The notes beneath the pieces were generated by a model. The model searched no databases, was not told where the DNA came from, and worked only from the letters and a program-made list of their open reading frames with translations. A DNA stretch of 39,282 bases from Alphaproteobacteria bacterium 65-37 (GTDB taxonomy: Bacteria; Pseudomonadota; Alphaproteobacteria; Reyranellales; Reyranellaceae), in NCBI GenBank assembly GCA_001897995.1, contig MKRV01000023.1, positions 1 to 39,282 of the forward strand, given 5' to 3'. A program made the translations under genes and the position numbers. Shown piece by piece: positions 17,138 to 26,020 of the stretch. The stretch's first letter is position 1; every line of letters begins with the position of its first letter.

Positions 17138-18481
17138 ATGCGCTGGTGGCCCAAACGCCGTCGTGCTCCCTCGCTGGCGCGCCGGATGATCCTGGGACTC
17201 GTGGCTTTCCAGGCCGTCGTCGGTCTGGCGGAGATTTTCGCCGAGCCGATCGCCACCGGCCGGCTGTCGTTGCGCCAGTGGCTGGCTGCCGAGCAGGCCG
17301 CACAGCTGGTGGCCGCCTCGCTCGGCCGCAATGCCGCCGGCGAATTGACCTACGTGCCGACGCCGGACCTGCAGTCCTATATCGCGGCAGCGCCCGAGTT
17401 CTGGTTCTACATCACCGACGGTACCGAGCTTCTCCGCGGTGGCAGCACGACGCAGCCGATCTTCGAGCGCGGGCCGGACGGCCAGCGCAAGGATCCGCGG
17501 CAGGGCACGATGTTCCAGCTCGAAACGCAGGTCGGCAAGGTCAACCTCATGCTGGGCGGCGAGCATGGCGAGCTGCTGGAAGGCGCCTGGATCTGGCTGG
17601 GCGACCGGCTGCGCCGCTGGCTGATCACCCTGGTGATCGTCGCAGTCTGCGTGACCGTCGTCACCGTCGGCCTCGTGCAACTTCTGCTGCGCCCGGTACG
17701 CGCCGCTGCGCGGGCCGCGTCGGCGCTGCAGCCCGGGCAGCATTCACCGGCTTTGCCGGAGGCGGGCGTTCCCGTCGAGATCCTGCCGCTGGTCAGTGCC
17801 ACCAATGCCGCCTTCGATCGGTTGGAGCGCGAGCACAGCCGGCAGCGTCGCTTCATCGCCAACGCCGCGCACGAACTGCGCACGCCGATCGCCATCCTGG
17901 GCATCCGGCTCGACGAGCTGCCCGAAGGGCAAACCAAGCAACGGCTGCGCCAGGACGTCCGGCGCCTGACGATGCTCGCCAACCAGCTGCTCGACATCGA
18001 GCGACTGCATCATGCCGGTGGGCCGCAGCCCGACCGCAGGGTCGAGATGGTGGCGCTCGCGCGTGAGGTCGTGGCCGAGATTGGCCCTCTTGCCATTGAC
18101 AGCGGTGGTACACTCTCTTTTCGCAGCGCTCTGCGGCGGCTCGACATCGTCGGTGACGAGCAGGCGCTGCGTGGCGTCCTGCTCAATCTGATCGGCAATG
18201 CGCTCACCCATGGCGGCCGCGGCGTGAGTGTCGAGGTGCGTATCGATCTCGATGGCACCATCGTCGTTGCCGATAGCGGGGTAGGGGTCACGGTCGAGGC
18301 CCGCGAACGGGTCTTCGAGGCTTTTCAGCGCGCCAGCGAAGGGTCGGCCGGGGCAGGCCTCGGCCTCTACATCGTGCGAGAGGTGTTGAAGGCCCACCAT
18401 GCGCTGATCGAGTTGCGCGACGGCCGGCCCGGCGCGATCTTTCGCATCCGTTTCGACGACGCCGCGCGCCGCGTGAACTAG
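17138..18481 (+). CDS. Sensor histidine kinase (partner of the OmpR-type regulator)
   Basis: A 447-residue membrane kinase. It has one transmembrane helix at about 16-34, a periplasmic sensor of roughly 120 residues, and a second helix at about 161-184. A HAMP-like linker, the dimerisation domain with phosphoacceptor His245 in ANAAHELRTPIA, and the ATPase domain follow. The ATPase domain has an N box (LLNLIGNALTHGG), G1 (VADSGVGV) and G2 (GSAGAGLGLYIV). The start codon touches the regulator's stop (TAGATG), so the two are produced together. The periplasmic part shows no family I recognise, so the stimulus is unknown; envelope stress or a metal would fit the divergent MipA/OmpV gene. Confidence 0.93.
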   Translation: MRWWPKRRRAPSLARRMILGLVAFQAVVGLAEIFAEPIATGRLSLRQWLAAEQAAQLVAASLGRNAAGELTYVPTPDLQSYIAAAPEFWFYITDGTELLRGGSTTQPIFERGPDGQRKDPRQGTMFQLETQVGKVNLMLGGEHGELLEGAWIWLGDRLRRWLITLVIVAVCVTVVTVGLVQLLLRPVRAAARAASALQPGQHSPALPEAGVPVEILPLVSATNAAFDRLEREHSRQRRFIANAAHELRTPIAILGIRLDELPEGQTKQRLRQDVRRLTMLANQLLDIERLHHAGGPQPDRRVEMVALAREVVAEIGPLAIDSGGTLSFRSALRRLDIVGDEQALRGVLLNLIGNALTHGGRGVSVEVRIDLDGTIVVADSGVGVTVEARERVFEAFQRASEGSAGAGLGLYIVREVLKAHHALIELRDGRPGAIFRIRFDDAARRVN

Positions 18482-18488
18482 CGCTTCT

Positions 18489-18510
18489 GAGCGGAGCTCC
18501 AGCTCCGCTC
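18489..18510. terminator. Perfect hairpin between convergent genes
   Basis: Arms GAGCGGAGCT and AGCTCCGCTC (10 bases, two-base spacer CC) lie between the kinase stop and the end of the convergent TauE/SafE gene. The position is right for a shared terminator. No T-tract follows on either strand. Confidence 0.6.
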
Positions 18511-18549
18511 ATGTTCATGAGGCCCGCAGTGCGAAGAAAAGCACTGCCG

Positions 18550-19275
18550 TCAGCGCAAAGCCGACGCGAGCAACGTGACGCCGGCGACGGCCATGACGAT
18601 GTCGAGCAGGCGCTGGAAGACAGTGGAGCTCAGCCGTTCGACGATGGCGCGGGCGGCGTAGGTCCCGACCATCACCGAAGAGCCCGAAATCAGCCCCTTG
18701 ATCACGATGTCGAGCGGCAGGGCGCCGAAATGCTGGAAGGTGGCGGCCTTGCTGATGTAGATCGCCAGCGACCCGGCGGCCTCTGTCGCGATGAAGGCGC
18801 CCTTCACCAGGCCATGGGCGGCAAAAGCCGGGACGCTGAGCGGGCCGGTCGACACGACGATGCCGGTGAGAAAGCCGATGACGGCACCGGCCACGACCAG
18901 GCCGCCATATCCCAGGCTGATCTTGCGGGCCGCCAGCCAGTGGCGTCCCGGGATCATGGCCAGGAAGAAGACGCCGAGCGCCAGGTCGACGGCCCGCTCG
19001 GGCAGCACCAGCAGGGTGCGGGCCCCCAGCGCCGCCGCGGGAATGCCGCCTACAGCATAGGCGGCACAGCCGCGCCAATCGATGTCGCGCCACCAGGCGG
19101 TGATCTTCGCGAAGTTCGACATCAACGCCACGACCGTCATGATCGGCACCGCTTCGCGCGGTCCGAAGGCGAAGACCAGGACCGGCAGCAGGATGACCGT
19201 GGCACCCGTGCCGACGATGCCGCTGACCACACCCGCGACCAATCCGACGGCGAGAACGAGCGCATAGGTCAGCAT
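18550..19275 (-). CDS. TauE/SafE family sulfite/sulfonate exporter-like permease
   Basis: A 241-residue inner-membrane protein with about eight hydrophobic segments. It has the family duplication: VGLVAGVVSGIVGTGATVILLPVL in the first half and AGAVIGFLTGIVVSTGPLSVPAFAAHG in the second. Relatives export sulfite, sulfoacetate or other organosulfur anions. It follows metH on the same strand after only 25 bases, almost all of which form a perfect palindrome that also contains the likely ribosome site. A link to sulfur metabolism with the methionine operon is plausible but not shown. The substrate is unknown. Confidence 0.88.
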   Translation of the reverse strand: MLTYALVLAVGLVAGVVSGIVGTGATVILLPVLVFAFGPREAVPIMTVVALMSNFAKITAWWRDIDWRGCAAYAVGGIPAAALGARTLLVLPERAVDLALGVFFLAMIPGRHWLAARKISLGYGGLVVAGAVIGFLTGIVVSTGPLSVPAFAAHGLVKGAFIATEAAGSLAIYISKAATFQHFGALPLDIVIKGLISGSSVMVGTYAARAIVERLSSTVFQRLLDIVMAVAGVTLLASALR

Positions 19276-19295
19276 GCCGGGAGCATGCTCCCGGC
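19276..19295 (-). promoter_or_regulatory. Perfect 20-base palindrome between metH and TauE/SafE gene
   Basis: GCCGGGAGCATGCTCCCGGC folds as an 8-base GC-rich stem with a four-base loop, immediately before the TauE/SafE ATG and 5 bases after the metH stop. The only ribosome-site-like GGGAG for the downstream gene lies inside the left arm. It may therefore be a terminator of the metH message, a translation block, or both. No T-tract is present. Confidence 0.65.
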
Positions 19296-19300
19296 GAAGG

Positions 19301-21952
19301 TCAGTATCCGATGTTCGGCCTCAGCCATTTTTGCGCCTGCTCGATCGTGACACCGCGGCGTTTTGCATAGTCCTCGACCTGATCGGCGCCAATACGAGCG
19401 ACACCGAAATACTGCGCCTCGGGATGGGCGAAGTAATAGCCCGAGACCGCCGAGATCGGAATCATGGCGAAGCTCTCGGTCAGGGTCATGCCGGCGTTCT
19501 GGCCGGCATTCAGCAGGCGGAAGAGCTCGGGCTTCTGGCTGTGGTCGGGGCAGGCGGGGTAGCCCGGCGCTGGCCGGATGCCGCGATACTTCTCGCGCAC
19601 CAGGTCATCGTTGCTGAGAGCTTCGTCGGGCGCATACCCCCAAAGGGTCTTGCGCACCCGCTCGTGCAGACGCTCCGCAAAGGCTTCTGCGAGGCGATCG
19701 GCCAGTGCCTTCAACAGGATATCCGAGTAGTCGTCATGGTCGGCACGGAAGCGGGCGAGGTGCTCCTCGATCCCGTGGCCTGCCGTCACGGCAAAGCCGC
19801 CGATCCAATCGGCTTCCGGCGAGATGAAGTCGGCCAGGCACATGTTGGCGCGGCCCGACCGCTTCTCGATCTGCTGGCGCAGGAAATAGAGGCGCGACAG
19901 TTCCTTGGTCCGGCTCTCGTCGGTGTAGAGCACGACATCGTCGCCGTCCCTGCGGCACGGCCAGAACGTGACGACGCCCTTGGCGGTCAGCCACTTCTCG
20001 CGCACGATATGGTCCAGCATCTTGCGGGCATCGGCGTAGAGCTTCTTGGCGCTCTCGCCCACCACCTTGTCTTCGAGGATCGACGGATAGGTGCCGGCCA
20101 GCTCCCAGGCGCGGAAGAACGGCGTCCAGTCGATGCGCTCGATCAGCTCATGCAATGGGTACTCGGCGAAGACGCGCGTGCCGGTCACGGCAGGCTTGGG
20201 CGGCGTATAGGCCGACCAGTCAATCTGGTAGCTGTTGGCGCGCGCCGCCTCGACCGGCACGACCTTGTCTTTCTGCTTGTCGCCGCGTTCCACGCGAATC
20301 GCTTCGTACTCGGCGGCGACCTTCTGGGCGAACTCGCTTGCCTGGGTGCCCGACTCGGAGACCAGCGCCTGGCAGACGCCGACAGCGCGCGAGGCATCGA
20401 GCACATGCACCGTCGTGCCCTCGTAGCGCGGCGCGATACGCAGTGCCGTATGGACCTTCGACGTGGTCGCGCCGCCGATCAGGAGCGGCACCTTGAAACC
20501 CTGGCGGGTCATTTCTTCCGCCACTGTCACCATCTCGTCGAGCGAGGGCGTGATCAGGCCCGAGAGCCCGATCATGTCGGCCTTGTTGTCGTTGGCCGAC
20601 TTCAGGATGTCCTGGAACGGCACCATGACCCCGAGGTCGATGACCTCGAAGTTGTTGCACTGGAGGACCACGCCCACGATGTTCTTGCCGATGTCGTGAA
20701 CGTCGCCCTTGACCGTCGCCATGACGATCTTGCCCTTGGAGCGGGCGCCCGCAGACTTCTCCGCCTCGATATAGGGCAGGAGATGGGCCACGGCCTTCTT
20801 CATGACGCGCGCGCTCTTCACCACCTGGGGCAGGAACATCTTGCCCGCACCGAAGAGATCGCCGACGACATTCATGCCGGCCATCAGCGGGCCTTCGATC
20901 ACCTCGATCGGCCGCGCGATCTGCAGACGCGCCTCTTCGGTGTCGGCGACCACGAACTGGTCCATGCCCTTGACCAGCGCATGCTCCAGCCGCTTCTCGA
21001 CCGGCCAGCTGCGCCACTCCGCGTCCTGCGTCTCGGCGACTTCGCCGGTGCCCTTGTACTTGGGCGCCAGTTCGAGAAGCCGCTCGGTTGCATTGGGATT
21101 GCGGTTGAGGATCACGTCCTCACAGGCGTCGCGCAGTTCCTGCGGGATCTGGTCGTAGACCTCGAGCTGGCCGGCATTGACGATGCCCATGTCCATGCCC
21201 GCCTGAATGGCATAGTAGAGGAACACCGAATGCATCGCCTTGCGGACCGGCTCGTTGCCGCGGAAGGCGAAGGAGAGGTTGGAGACGCCCCCCGAAATCT
21301 TGGCGGCCGGGCAGCGCTTCTTGATCTCGCGGGTGGCCTCGATGAAATCGACGCCGTAGTTGTTGTGCTCCTCGATGCCGGTGGCGACCGCGAAGATGTT
21401 GGGATCGAAGATGATGTCTTCCGCCGGGAAGCCGACCTGGTTCACGAGAATGTCGTAGGCGCGGGCGCAGATCTCGACCTTGCGTTCCTTGGTGTCGGCC
21501 TGGCCTTTCTCGTCGAAGGCCATGACGACGACCGCGGCACCGTAGCGGCGCACCTTGCGGGCGTGGGCAATGAAGGGCTCGATGCCTTCCTTCATGGAGA
21601 TCGAGTTCACGATCGGCTTGCCGGCGACGCATTTCAGGCCGGCTTCGATCACGCTCCACTTGGAGCTGTCGATCATGATCGGCACGCGGGCGATGTCGGG
21701 CTCCGACGCGATCAGCTTCAGGTAGGTGTCCATCGCCTTCTCGGCGTCGAGCAGGCCCTCGTCCATGTTGACGTCGATGACCTGCGCGCCGCTTTCGACC
21801 TGCTGGCGCGCGACTTCGATGGCGGCGTTGTAGTCGCCTTCCAGGATCAGCTTCTTGAACCTGGCCGATCCGGTGACGTTGGTGCGCTCGCCGATATTGA
21901 TGAAGGTCGCGCGCGGCCCAGCCGGGGCCTCGATATCGTTATCCTGGGACAT
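19301..21952 (-). CDS. metH: Methionine synthase, folate/cobalamin/activation part (split MetH)
   Basis: An 883-residue protein holding the last three modules of cobalamin-dependent methionine synthase. The pterin-binding barrel starts at about 15 ([13 protein letters not shown]). The cobalamin region has the cap helix bundle (about 320-400) and the DxHxxG base-off motif at Asp417-His419-Gly422 ([12 protein letters not shown]). The reactivation domain runs from about 560 to the end, with the AdoMet-binding [12 protein letters not shown]. It moves the methyl group of methyltetrahydrofolate through cobalamin to homocysteine. The homocysteine module is the preceding gene; the sum of 356 + 883 residues is close to a full one-piece MetH. 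The start is the ATG sharing one base with the upstream stop (TGATG). Confidence 0.97.
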   Translation of the reverse strand: MSQDNDIEAPAGPRATFINIGERTNVTGSARFKKLILEGDYNAAIEVARQQVESGAQVIDVNMDEGLLDAEKAMDTYLKLIASEPDIARVPIMIDSSKWSVIEAGLKCVAGKPIVNSISMKEGIEPFIAHARKVRRYGAAVVVMAFDEKGQADTKERKVEICARAYDILVNQVGFPAEDIIFDPNIFAVATGIEEHNNYGVDFIEATREIKKRCPAAKISGGVSNLSFAFRGNEPVRKAMHSVFLYYAIQAGMDMGIVNAGQLEVYDQIPQELRDACEDVILNRNPNATERLLELAPKYKGTGEVAETQDAEWRSWPVEKRLEHALVKGMDQFVVADTEEARLQIARPIEVIEGPLMAGMNVVGDLFGAGKMFLPQVVKSARVMKKAVAHLLPYIEAEKSAGARSKGKIVMATVKGDVHDIGKNIVGVVLQCNNFEVIDLGVMVPFQDILKSANDNKADMIGLSGLITPSLDEMVTVAEEMTRQGFKVPLLIGGATTSKVHTALRIAPRYEGTTVHVLDASRAVGVCQALVSESGTQASEFAQKVAAEYEAIRVERGDKQKDKVVPVEAARANSYQIDWSAYTPPKPAVTGTRVFAEYPLHELIERIDWTPFFRAWELAGTYPSILEDKVVGESAKKLYADARKMLDHIVREKWLTAKGVVTFWPCRRDGDDVVLYTDESRTKELSRLYFLRQQIEKRSGRANMCLADFISPEADWIGGFAVTAGHGIEEHLARFRADHDDYSDILLKALADRLAEAFAERLHERVRKTLWGYAPDEALSNDDLVREKYRGIRPAPGYPACPDHSQKPELFRLLNAGQNAGMTLTESFAMIPISAVSGYYFAHPEAQYFGVARIGADQVEDYAKRRGVTIEQAQKWLRPNIGY

Positions 21953-23022
21953 CAAAAGAAACTCGCTGCTTCCATTCCAGAGAGGCGAAGTGCTGGCGGC
22001 AGGACCTGCCAGGTGCGCGGCTTCACGCCTTTGACCGCGTCGGCGATCGCCTTGATGTGGCCGGGCGTCGTGCCGCAGCAGCCGCCGACCACGTTCAACC
22101 AGCCGTTCTCGGCCCAGCCGCGGACCAGCTTACCGGTCATCTCGGGCGGTTCGTCATAGGCGCCAAGCTCGTTGGGCAGGCCGGCGTTGGGGTAGACGCA
22201 GAGCATGCTGTCGACCTGCGGGTTCAACGCCTGTACGTAGGGATGCAGCTCGGTGGCGCCGAAGCTGCAATTCAGCCCCATGGTGATTGGCCGGGCATGA
22301 CGGACCGAGTGCCAGAAGGCCTCGACCGTCTGACCCGAGAGGTTGCGGCCCGCGAGGTCGGTCAGGGTCATGGAAACCATGACCGGCAGCACCTCGCCGC
22401 GCGCTTCGCCCGCTTCGTCGGCCGCCACGAGGGCTGCCTTGGCGTTCAGCGTGTCGAACACGGTCTCGACCAGGATGAAATCGACGCCGCCGTCGAGCAG
22501 ACCGTCGATCTGTTCGCGGTACATGTCCTTCACTTCGTCGAACGTCACGGCGCGATAGCCGGGATCGTTGACGTTGGGCGAGACGGAAAGCGTCTTGTTG
22601 GTCGGGCCGAGGGCGCCCGCGACGAAGCGCGGCTTGGCCGGATCGCGCGCCGTCGCGGCGTCGGCGCAGGCGCGCGTCAGCCTGGCAGCGGCGAGATTGA
22701 TCTCGCGCGCCATGCCGCTGATGCCGTAGTCCGAGAGGCTGATCGAGTTGGCATTGAAGGTGTTGGTCGCGACGATATCGGCGCCGGCGTCGAGATAGGC
22801 GTTGCAGATCTCCGAGATGACGTCCGGGCGCGTCAGGTTCAGAAGATCGTTGTTGCCTTTCTGGTCGTGGTTGCCGAGCGTGTCCTTGAATTGAGGGCCA
22901 CCGCGATAGCCTGCCTCGTCCAGGCGATAGCTCTGGATCATCGAGCCATAGGGCCCGTCCTTGATGAGGATGCGTTCGCTGCCGATCTCGCGCAGCTGGT
23001 CGGCTTTTTCTTCCCGTGTCAT
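21952..23022 (-). CDS. metH: Methionine synthase, homocysteine-binding part (split MetH)
   Basis: A 356-residue homocysteine S-methyltransferase domain. It is the first module of MetH encoded alone: [11 protein letters not shown] (20-30), [19 protein letters not shown], and the zinc ligands Cys252 (GLNCSFG) and Cys315/Cys316 (GGCCGTTP), which bind and activate the homocysteine thiol. It must act with the cobalamin part encoded directly downstream, to which it is joined by a TGATG overlap. Its own ATG overlaps the metF stop by four bases. No ribosome site is needed if translation is coupled. A stand-alone betaine- or S-methylmethionine-dependent methyltransferase is a less likely reading, because the following gene lacks exactly this module. 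Confidence 0.95.
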   Translation of the reverse strand: MTREEKADQLREIGSERILIKDGPYGSMIQSYRLDEAGYRGGPQFKDTLGNHDQKGNNDLLNLTRPDVISEICNAYLDAGADIVATNTFNANSISLSDYGISGMAREINLAAARLTRACADAATARDPAKPRFVAGALGPTNKTLSVSPNVNDPGYRAVTFDEVKDMYREQIDGLLDGGVDFILVETVFDTLNAKAALVAADEAGEARGEVLPVMVSMTLTDLAGRNLSGQTVEAFWHSVRHARPITMGLNCSFGATELHPYVQALNPQVDSMLCVYPNAGLPNELGAYDEPPEMTGKLVRGWAENGWLNVVGGCCGTTPGHIKAIADAVKGVKPRTWQVLPPALRLSGMEAASFF

Positions 23023-23933
23023 CGCGGACGTACTCCCAGCAGATGGCAGATCGCGAATGTGAGATCTGCACGGTTCAGCGTGTAGAAGTGGAACTGCTCG
23101 ACGCCCTCGCTCTGCAGGCGGCGGCAGAGGTCGCCCGCCACGGTGGCGGCGATCAAACGGCGCGTCTCGACATCGTCGTCCAACCCGTCGAACAGGCTGG
23201 CGAGCCAGGCCGGCACCTTGGAGCCGCACAGGCCTGCCATCTTGCTGATGCCCTGGAAATTCGAGACCGGCATGATGCCCGGCACGACCGGCACGCGGAC
23301 GCCCGCCGCGGCAGCGCTGTCGCGGAAGCGGAGGAAGTCGTCGGCCTCGAAGAAGAACTGGGTGATGCAGCGGTCGGCGCCGGCGTCGACCTTGCGCTTC
23401 AGGTTTTCGAGGTCGGCCTTGGCATCGGCCGAATCGGGATGCTTCTCGGGATAGCCCGCGACGCTGATCTGGAATGGCCCGATCTTCTTCAGGCCGGCGA
23501 CCAGGGCGGCAGCGTTCTCGTAGCCGCCGGGATGGACGCTGTACTTGCCGCCCATGCCGCCCGGCGGATCGCCGCGCAGCGCCACGATATGGCGGATGCC
23601 GGCATCCCAATAGGCGCGGGCGACGTCGTCGATCTCGCCCTGTGTGGCGGCCACGCAGGTGAGGTGGGCGGCGGCATCGATGCCGGTGTCCGACTTGAGG
23701 CGCGCAACCGTCTCGTGCGTGCGCTGACGTGTCGAGCCGCCCGCTCCATAGGTCACGGAGAAGAACGTCGGCTGTAATGGAGTCAGCCGGTTCACGGTCT
23801 CCCACAGAGTGCGCTCCGCCGCTTCGGTCTTGGGCGGGGAGAACTCGAAGGAGACCTTCAGCCGCTGCGGGGCGCGCGCGGGAAACTCGGCAGTGCCGAC
23901 GCTCGTGCTCAGCGGGCCGGTGTCGGGGCTCAT
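23019..23933 (-). CDS. metF: Methylenetetrahydrofolate reductase
   Basis: A 304-residue FAD-dependent reductase that makes 5-methyltetrahydrofolate, the methyl donor for the MetH pair encoded next to it. Family landmarks are VSFEFSPPKT (27-36, with the catalytic Glu30), the FFSVTYGAGGSTR substrate loop, HLTCVAA, HIVALRGDPP in the flavin site and ITQFFFEADDF. The ATG overlaps the stop of the regulator gene by four bases (ATGA); a much longer upstream extension of the frame only shadows the regulator gene. The length is normal for bacterial MetF. Confidence 0.97.
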   Translation of the reverse strand: MSPDTGPLSTSVGTAEFPARAPQRLKVSFEFSPPKTEAAERTLWETVNRLTPLQPTFFSVTYGAGGSTRQRTHETVARLKSDTGIDAAAHLTCVAATQGEIDDVARAYWDAGIRHIVALRGDPPGGMGGKYSVHPGGYENAAALVAGLKKIGPFQISVAGYPEKHPDSADAKADLENLKRKVDAGADRCITQFFFEADDFLRFRDSAAAAGVRVPVVPGIMPVSNFQGISKMAGLCGSKVPAWLASLFDGLDDDVETRRLIAATVAGDLCRRLQSEGVEQFHFYTLNRADLTFAICHLLGVRPR

Positions 23934-24910
23934 CGGGAGACTCCATGGACGGGAAGGACAGGGGATCGCGGCGCGGCGCGCGCCGGCAGCTCGCGCTCGC
24001 CGCGCCAGATGCCGGTCATCAGACGGCGGCCGGGGAAATGGATCGGCTCCAGGGGGTTGAGGCCGGCGCTCCGGAGCCAGCCCTGCACCTGGTTGTCGGC
24101 GAAGCCCAGATGGACGTGGGCGTGCTCGCGCTTCAGCTCGACGAGGTCGTGCGGCGAGAAATCGACCACCAGGACAACGCCGCCGGGGCGGACGACTCGG
24201 GCCGCCTCGGACAAGGCGGCCGCCGGATCGTCGGCATAATGCAACACGTGATGGATGGTGACGACGTCGAAGCTGTCGGCTTCGAAGGGCAGGGCATACA
24301 TGTCGCCCTGGCGGATATCGGCATTGTCGATGCCGGCCCGGGCGAGGTTGGCACGCGCCAGTGCCAGCATCTCGCGGCTCTGGTCGACGCCCACGGCCTG
24401 CTCGACCTTGGGGGCCAGCACCTCGAGCAGCCGGCCGGTGCCGGTGCCGATATCGAGCAGGCGGCGGGCGCCCAAAGGCAGGTGATGGGCGAGTGCGCGC
24501 TCGATCTCGCGGTCGGCGACGTGCAGGGCGCGCAGCTCGTCCCAACGCTGGGCATTGTCGCGGAAGAAGCGGACAGCCGCGGTCTGGCGCCGCTGCTGCA
24601 GGGCATCGAGCCGCGCCCGGTCGGCGGCGATCCGCGGGTGCTTGGGATCGAGGCGCCGCACGAATTCGTGAACGAGGGCGGCATCTTCGCCGCTCGGCGC
24701 CAGACGGAAGCGCGTGAATTGCGCCTCGCGGAACCGCTCCAGCAGGCCCGCTTCGACCAGGAGTTTCAGGTGGCGCGAGACGCGCGGCTGGCTCTGGCCG
24801 AGCACATGCACGTAGTCGCTGACCGTGAGGTCCTCGCGGGCCGCCAGCGCCAGAATACGCAGCCTTGTGTCCTCGGCAGCCGCGCGCAGAAGGGTCAGCA
24901 GATGGTCCAT
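23930..24910 (-). CDS. ArsR-family regulator fused to a SAM-dependent methyltransferase
   Basis: A 326-residue two-domain protein. Residues 1-85 are an ArsR winged helix (LSDYVHVLGQSQPRVSRHLKLLVEAGLL-type recognition region). From about 110 a class I methyltransferase follows, with motif I LLDIGTGTGR (151-160), an acidic end of strand 2 (AVGVDQS) and YALPFEADSFDVV. Proteins of this architecture head metF/metH operons in many alphaproteobacteria and are thought to sense SAM or S-adenosylhomocysteine through the methyltransferase fold. It is the first gene of the operon, and a palindrome 12 bases upstream of the ATG is the likely binding site, implying autoregulation. Whether it has methyltransferase activity is unknown. 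Confidence 0.93.
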   Translation of the reverse strand: MDHLLTLLRAAAEDTRLRILALAAREDLTVSDYVHVLGQSQPRVSRHLKLLVEAGLLERFREAQFTRFRLAPSGEDAALVHEFVRRLDPKHPRIAADRARLDALQQRRQTAAVRFFRDNAQRWDELRALHVADREIERALAHHLPLGARRLLDIGTGTGRLLEVLAPKVEQAVGVDQSREMLALARANLARAGIDNADIRQGDMYALPFEADSFDVVTIHHVLHYADDPAAALSEAARVVRPGGVVLVVDFSPHDLVELKREHAHVHLGFADNQVQGWLRSAGLNPLEPIHFPGRRLMTGIWRGERELPARAAPRSPVLPVHGVSR

Positions 24911-24922
24911 AGAATGAAGAAT

Positions 24923-24938
24923 ATAAGCATATCTTTAT
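24923..24938 (-). promoter_or_regulatory. Candidate operator for the ArsR-type regulator
   Basis: On the coding strand of the operon this reads ATAAAGATATGCTTAT, an imperfect palindrome in which 12 of 16 positions are symmetric. It sits in an AT-rich island (about 24911-24955) in otherwise GC-rich DNA, just upstream of the regulator ATG. ArsR proteins bind A/T-rich dyads of this size. It would repress its own operon by covering the promoter. Confidence 0.6.
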
Positions 24939-25156
24939 GTATGCAATACTAAAAGATGCCGATTGCACGCATGCAGAAAATTCTGGCGCGTGTGTCACGA
25001 TACAATCGTGCCCCTCGGGGGCCTTCAAAGCGCAGCCTCGGTATGCAACACTCCCTTTCGGTGCGGTGATCGGCGCGGCCTGGTTCAGGGCCCGGGTCTT
25101 CGGGCTGACGGAATGAACTCAGGGTTGCGTATATGATCGACGGTGTGAGGGGAGCC

Positions 25157-25942
25157 ATGGCCGCAAGCATCCGCCGGTCGGCAGCAGCGCTTGTCTTGTG
25201 CGGGGGCCTGCTCGGGGGCTGTTCCAGCGGCGATACCGGCGCCGCTGACGTCTGGGACCCGCTCGAAACACCCAACCGCTTCATCTTTTCCATCAATCGT
25301 ACCGTCGACATCATCGCCGTGCGGCCGATGGCGGTGATGTATCGCGATCTGGTGCCGGAACGGGCACAGACCTCGGTGCGCAATGCGCTCGACAATCTCG
25401 GCGAGCCGGTGACGGCCATCAACGAGGTCCTGCAGGGCGATCCGAATCGCGCGGTCACGACCCTGGCGCGTTTCCTGGTCAACTCGACCATCGGTCTCGC
25501 AGGCCTGTTCGATGTGGCGACGGGCTTCGGCCTCGAACGCACCAAGGAAGATGGCGGCAAGACGATCGGCACCTGGGCCGGCGTCGAGCCGGAGAATGGC
25601 GGTCCTTATCTCATGTTGCCGCTGGCCGGTCCGTCCAACGCACGCGACAGCGCGGGCCTGATGATGGACTACGCCGTCGATCCGTTCCGGATCCTCACCT
25701 TCAGCCTTGCCTACAACAGCTGGGACACCATCCAGAGCGTGCGCTACGCCGCCAATGTGGTCGACTATCGTTCGCGCACGATCTTTGCGCTGGACGATCT
25801 CGAGAAGAACAGCGTCGACTACTATGCCGCACTGCGCTCGGCCTATACGCAGAACCGCGCCGACCAGATCCGTCAGAAGCGTGACAAGACCAACACCAAG
25901 AGCGAACTGGAGCGCCGCGATAATTTGGCGCTGGTGAAATAG
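25157..25942 (+). CDS. mlaA: MlaA (VacJ) family lipoprotein
   Basis: A 261-residue outer-membrane lipoprotein of the Mla lipid-asymmetry system, which removes misplaced phospholipids from the outer leaflet. The signal peptide ends in a lipobox LLGGC with lipidated Cys22. The family core DPLETPNRFIFSINRTVD, RFLVNSTIGLAGLFDVAT and GPYLMLPLAGPSNARD is intact, and the length is normal. A longer start at 25133 exists, but GAGGGGAG lies just before the ATG at 25157. The MlaC-type gene follows at once. The 246 bases upstream, shared with the divergent metF operon, hold an AT-rich operator region and small GC-rich hairpins near 25002-25022. Confidence 0.94.
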   Translation: MAASIRRSAAALVLCGGLLGGCSSGDTGAADVWDPLETPNRFIFSINRTVDIIAVRPMAVMYRDLVPERAQTSVRNALDNLGEPVTAINEVLQGDPNRAVTTLARFLVNSTIGLAGLFDVATGFGLERTKEDGGKTIGTWAGVEPENGGPYLMLPLAGPSNARDSAGLMMDYAVDPFRILTFSLAYNSWDTIQSVRYAANVVDYRSRTIFALDDLEKNSVDYYAALRSAYTQNRADQIRQKRDKTNTKSELERRDNLALVK

Positions 25943-26020
25943 GACGCGGCCGCGGTGCTGGTGCACCGGGGGCGTATCTGGGCTAGAACTTTTCCTCTCG
26001 AAACTTCCATGGAGCGAACG

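Noticed and set aside
19274..22159. A 961-residue open frame on the plus strand, antisense to metH.
   Set aside because: It mirrors the codon bias of metH on the other strand, has no ribosome site or recognisable domain, and the metH frame shows full family motifs.
24939..25156. A SAM-II, SAH or cobalamin riboswitch upstream of the metF operon.
   Set aside because: Read on the minus strand, I could not match the conserved cores; only small hairpins near 25002-25022 are present, and the ArsR-type operator explains control better.
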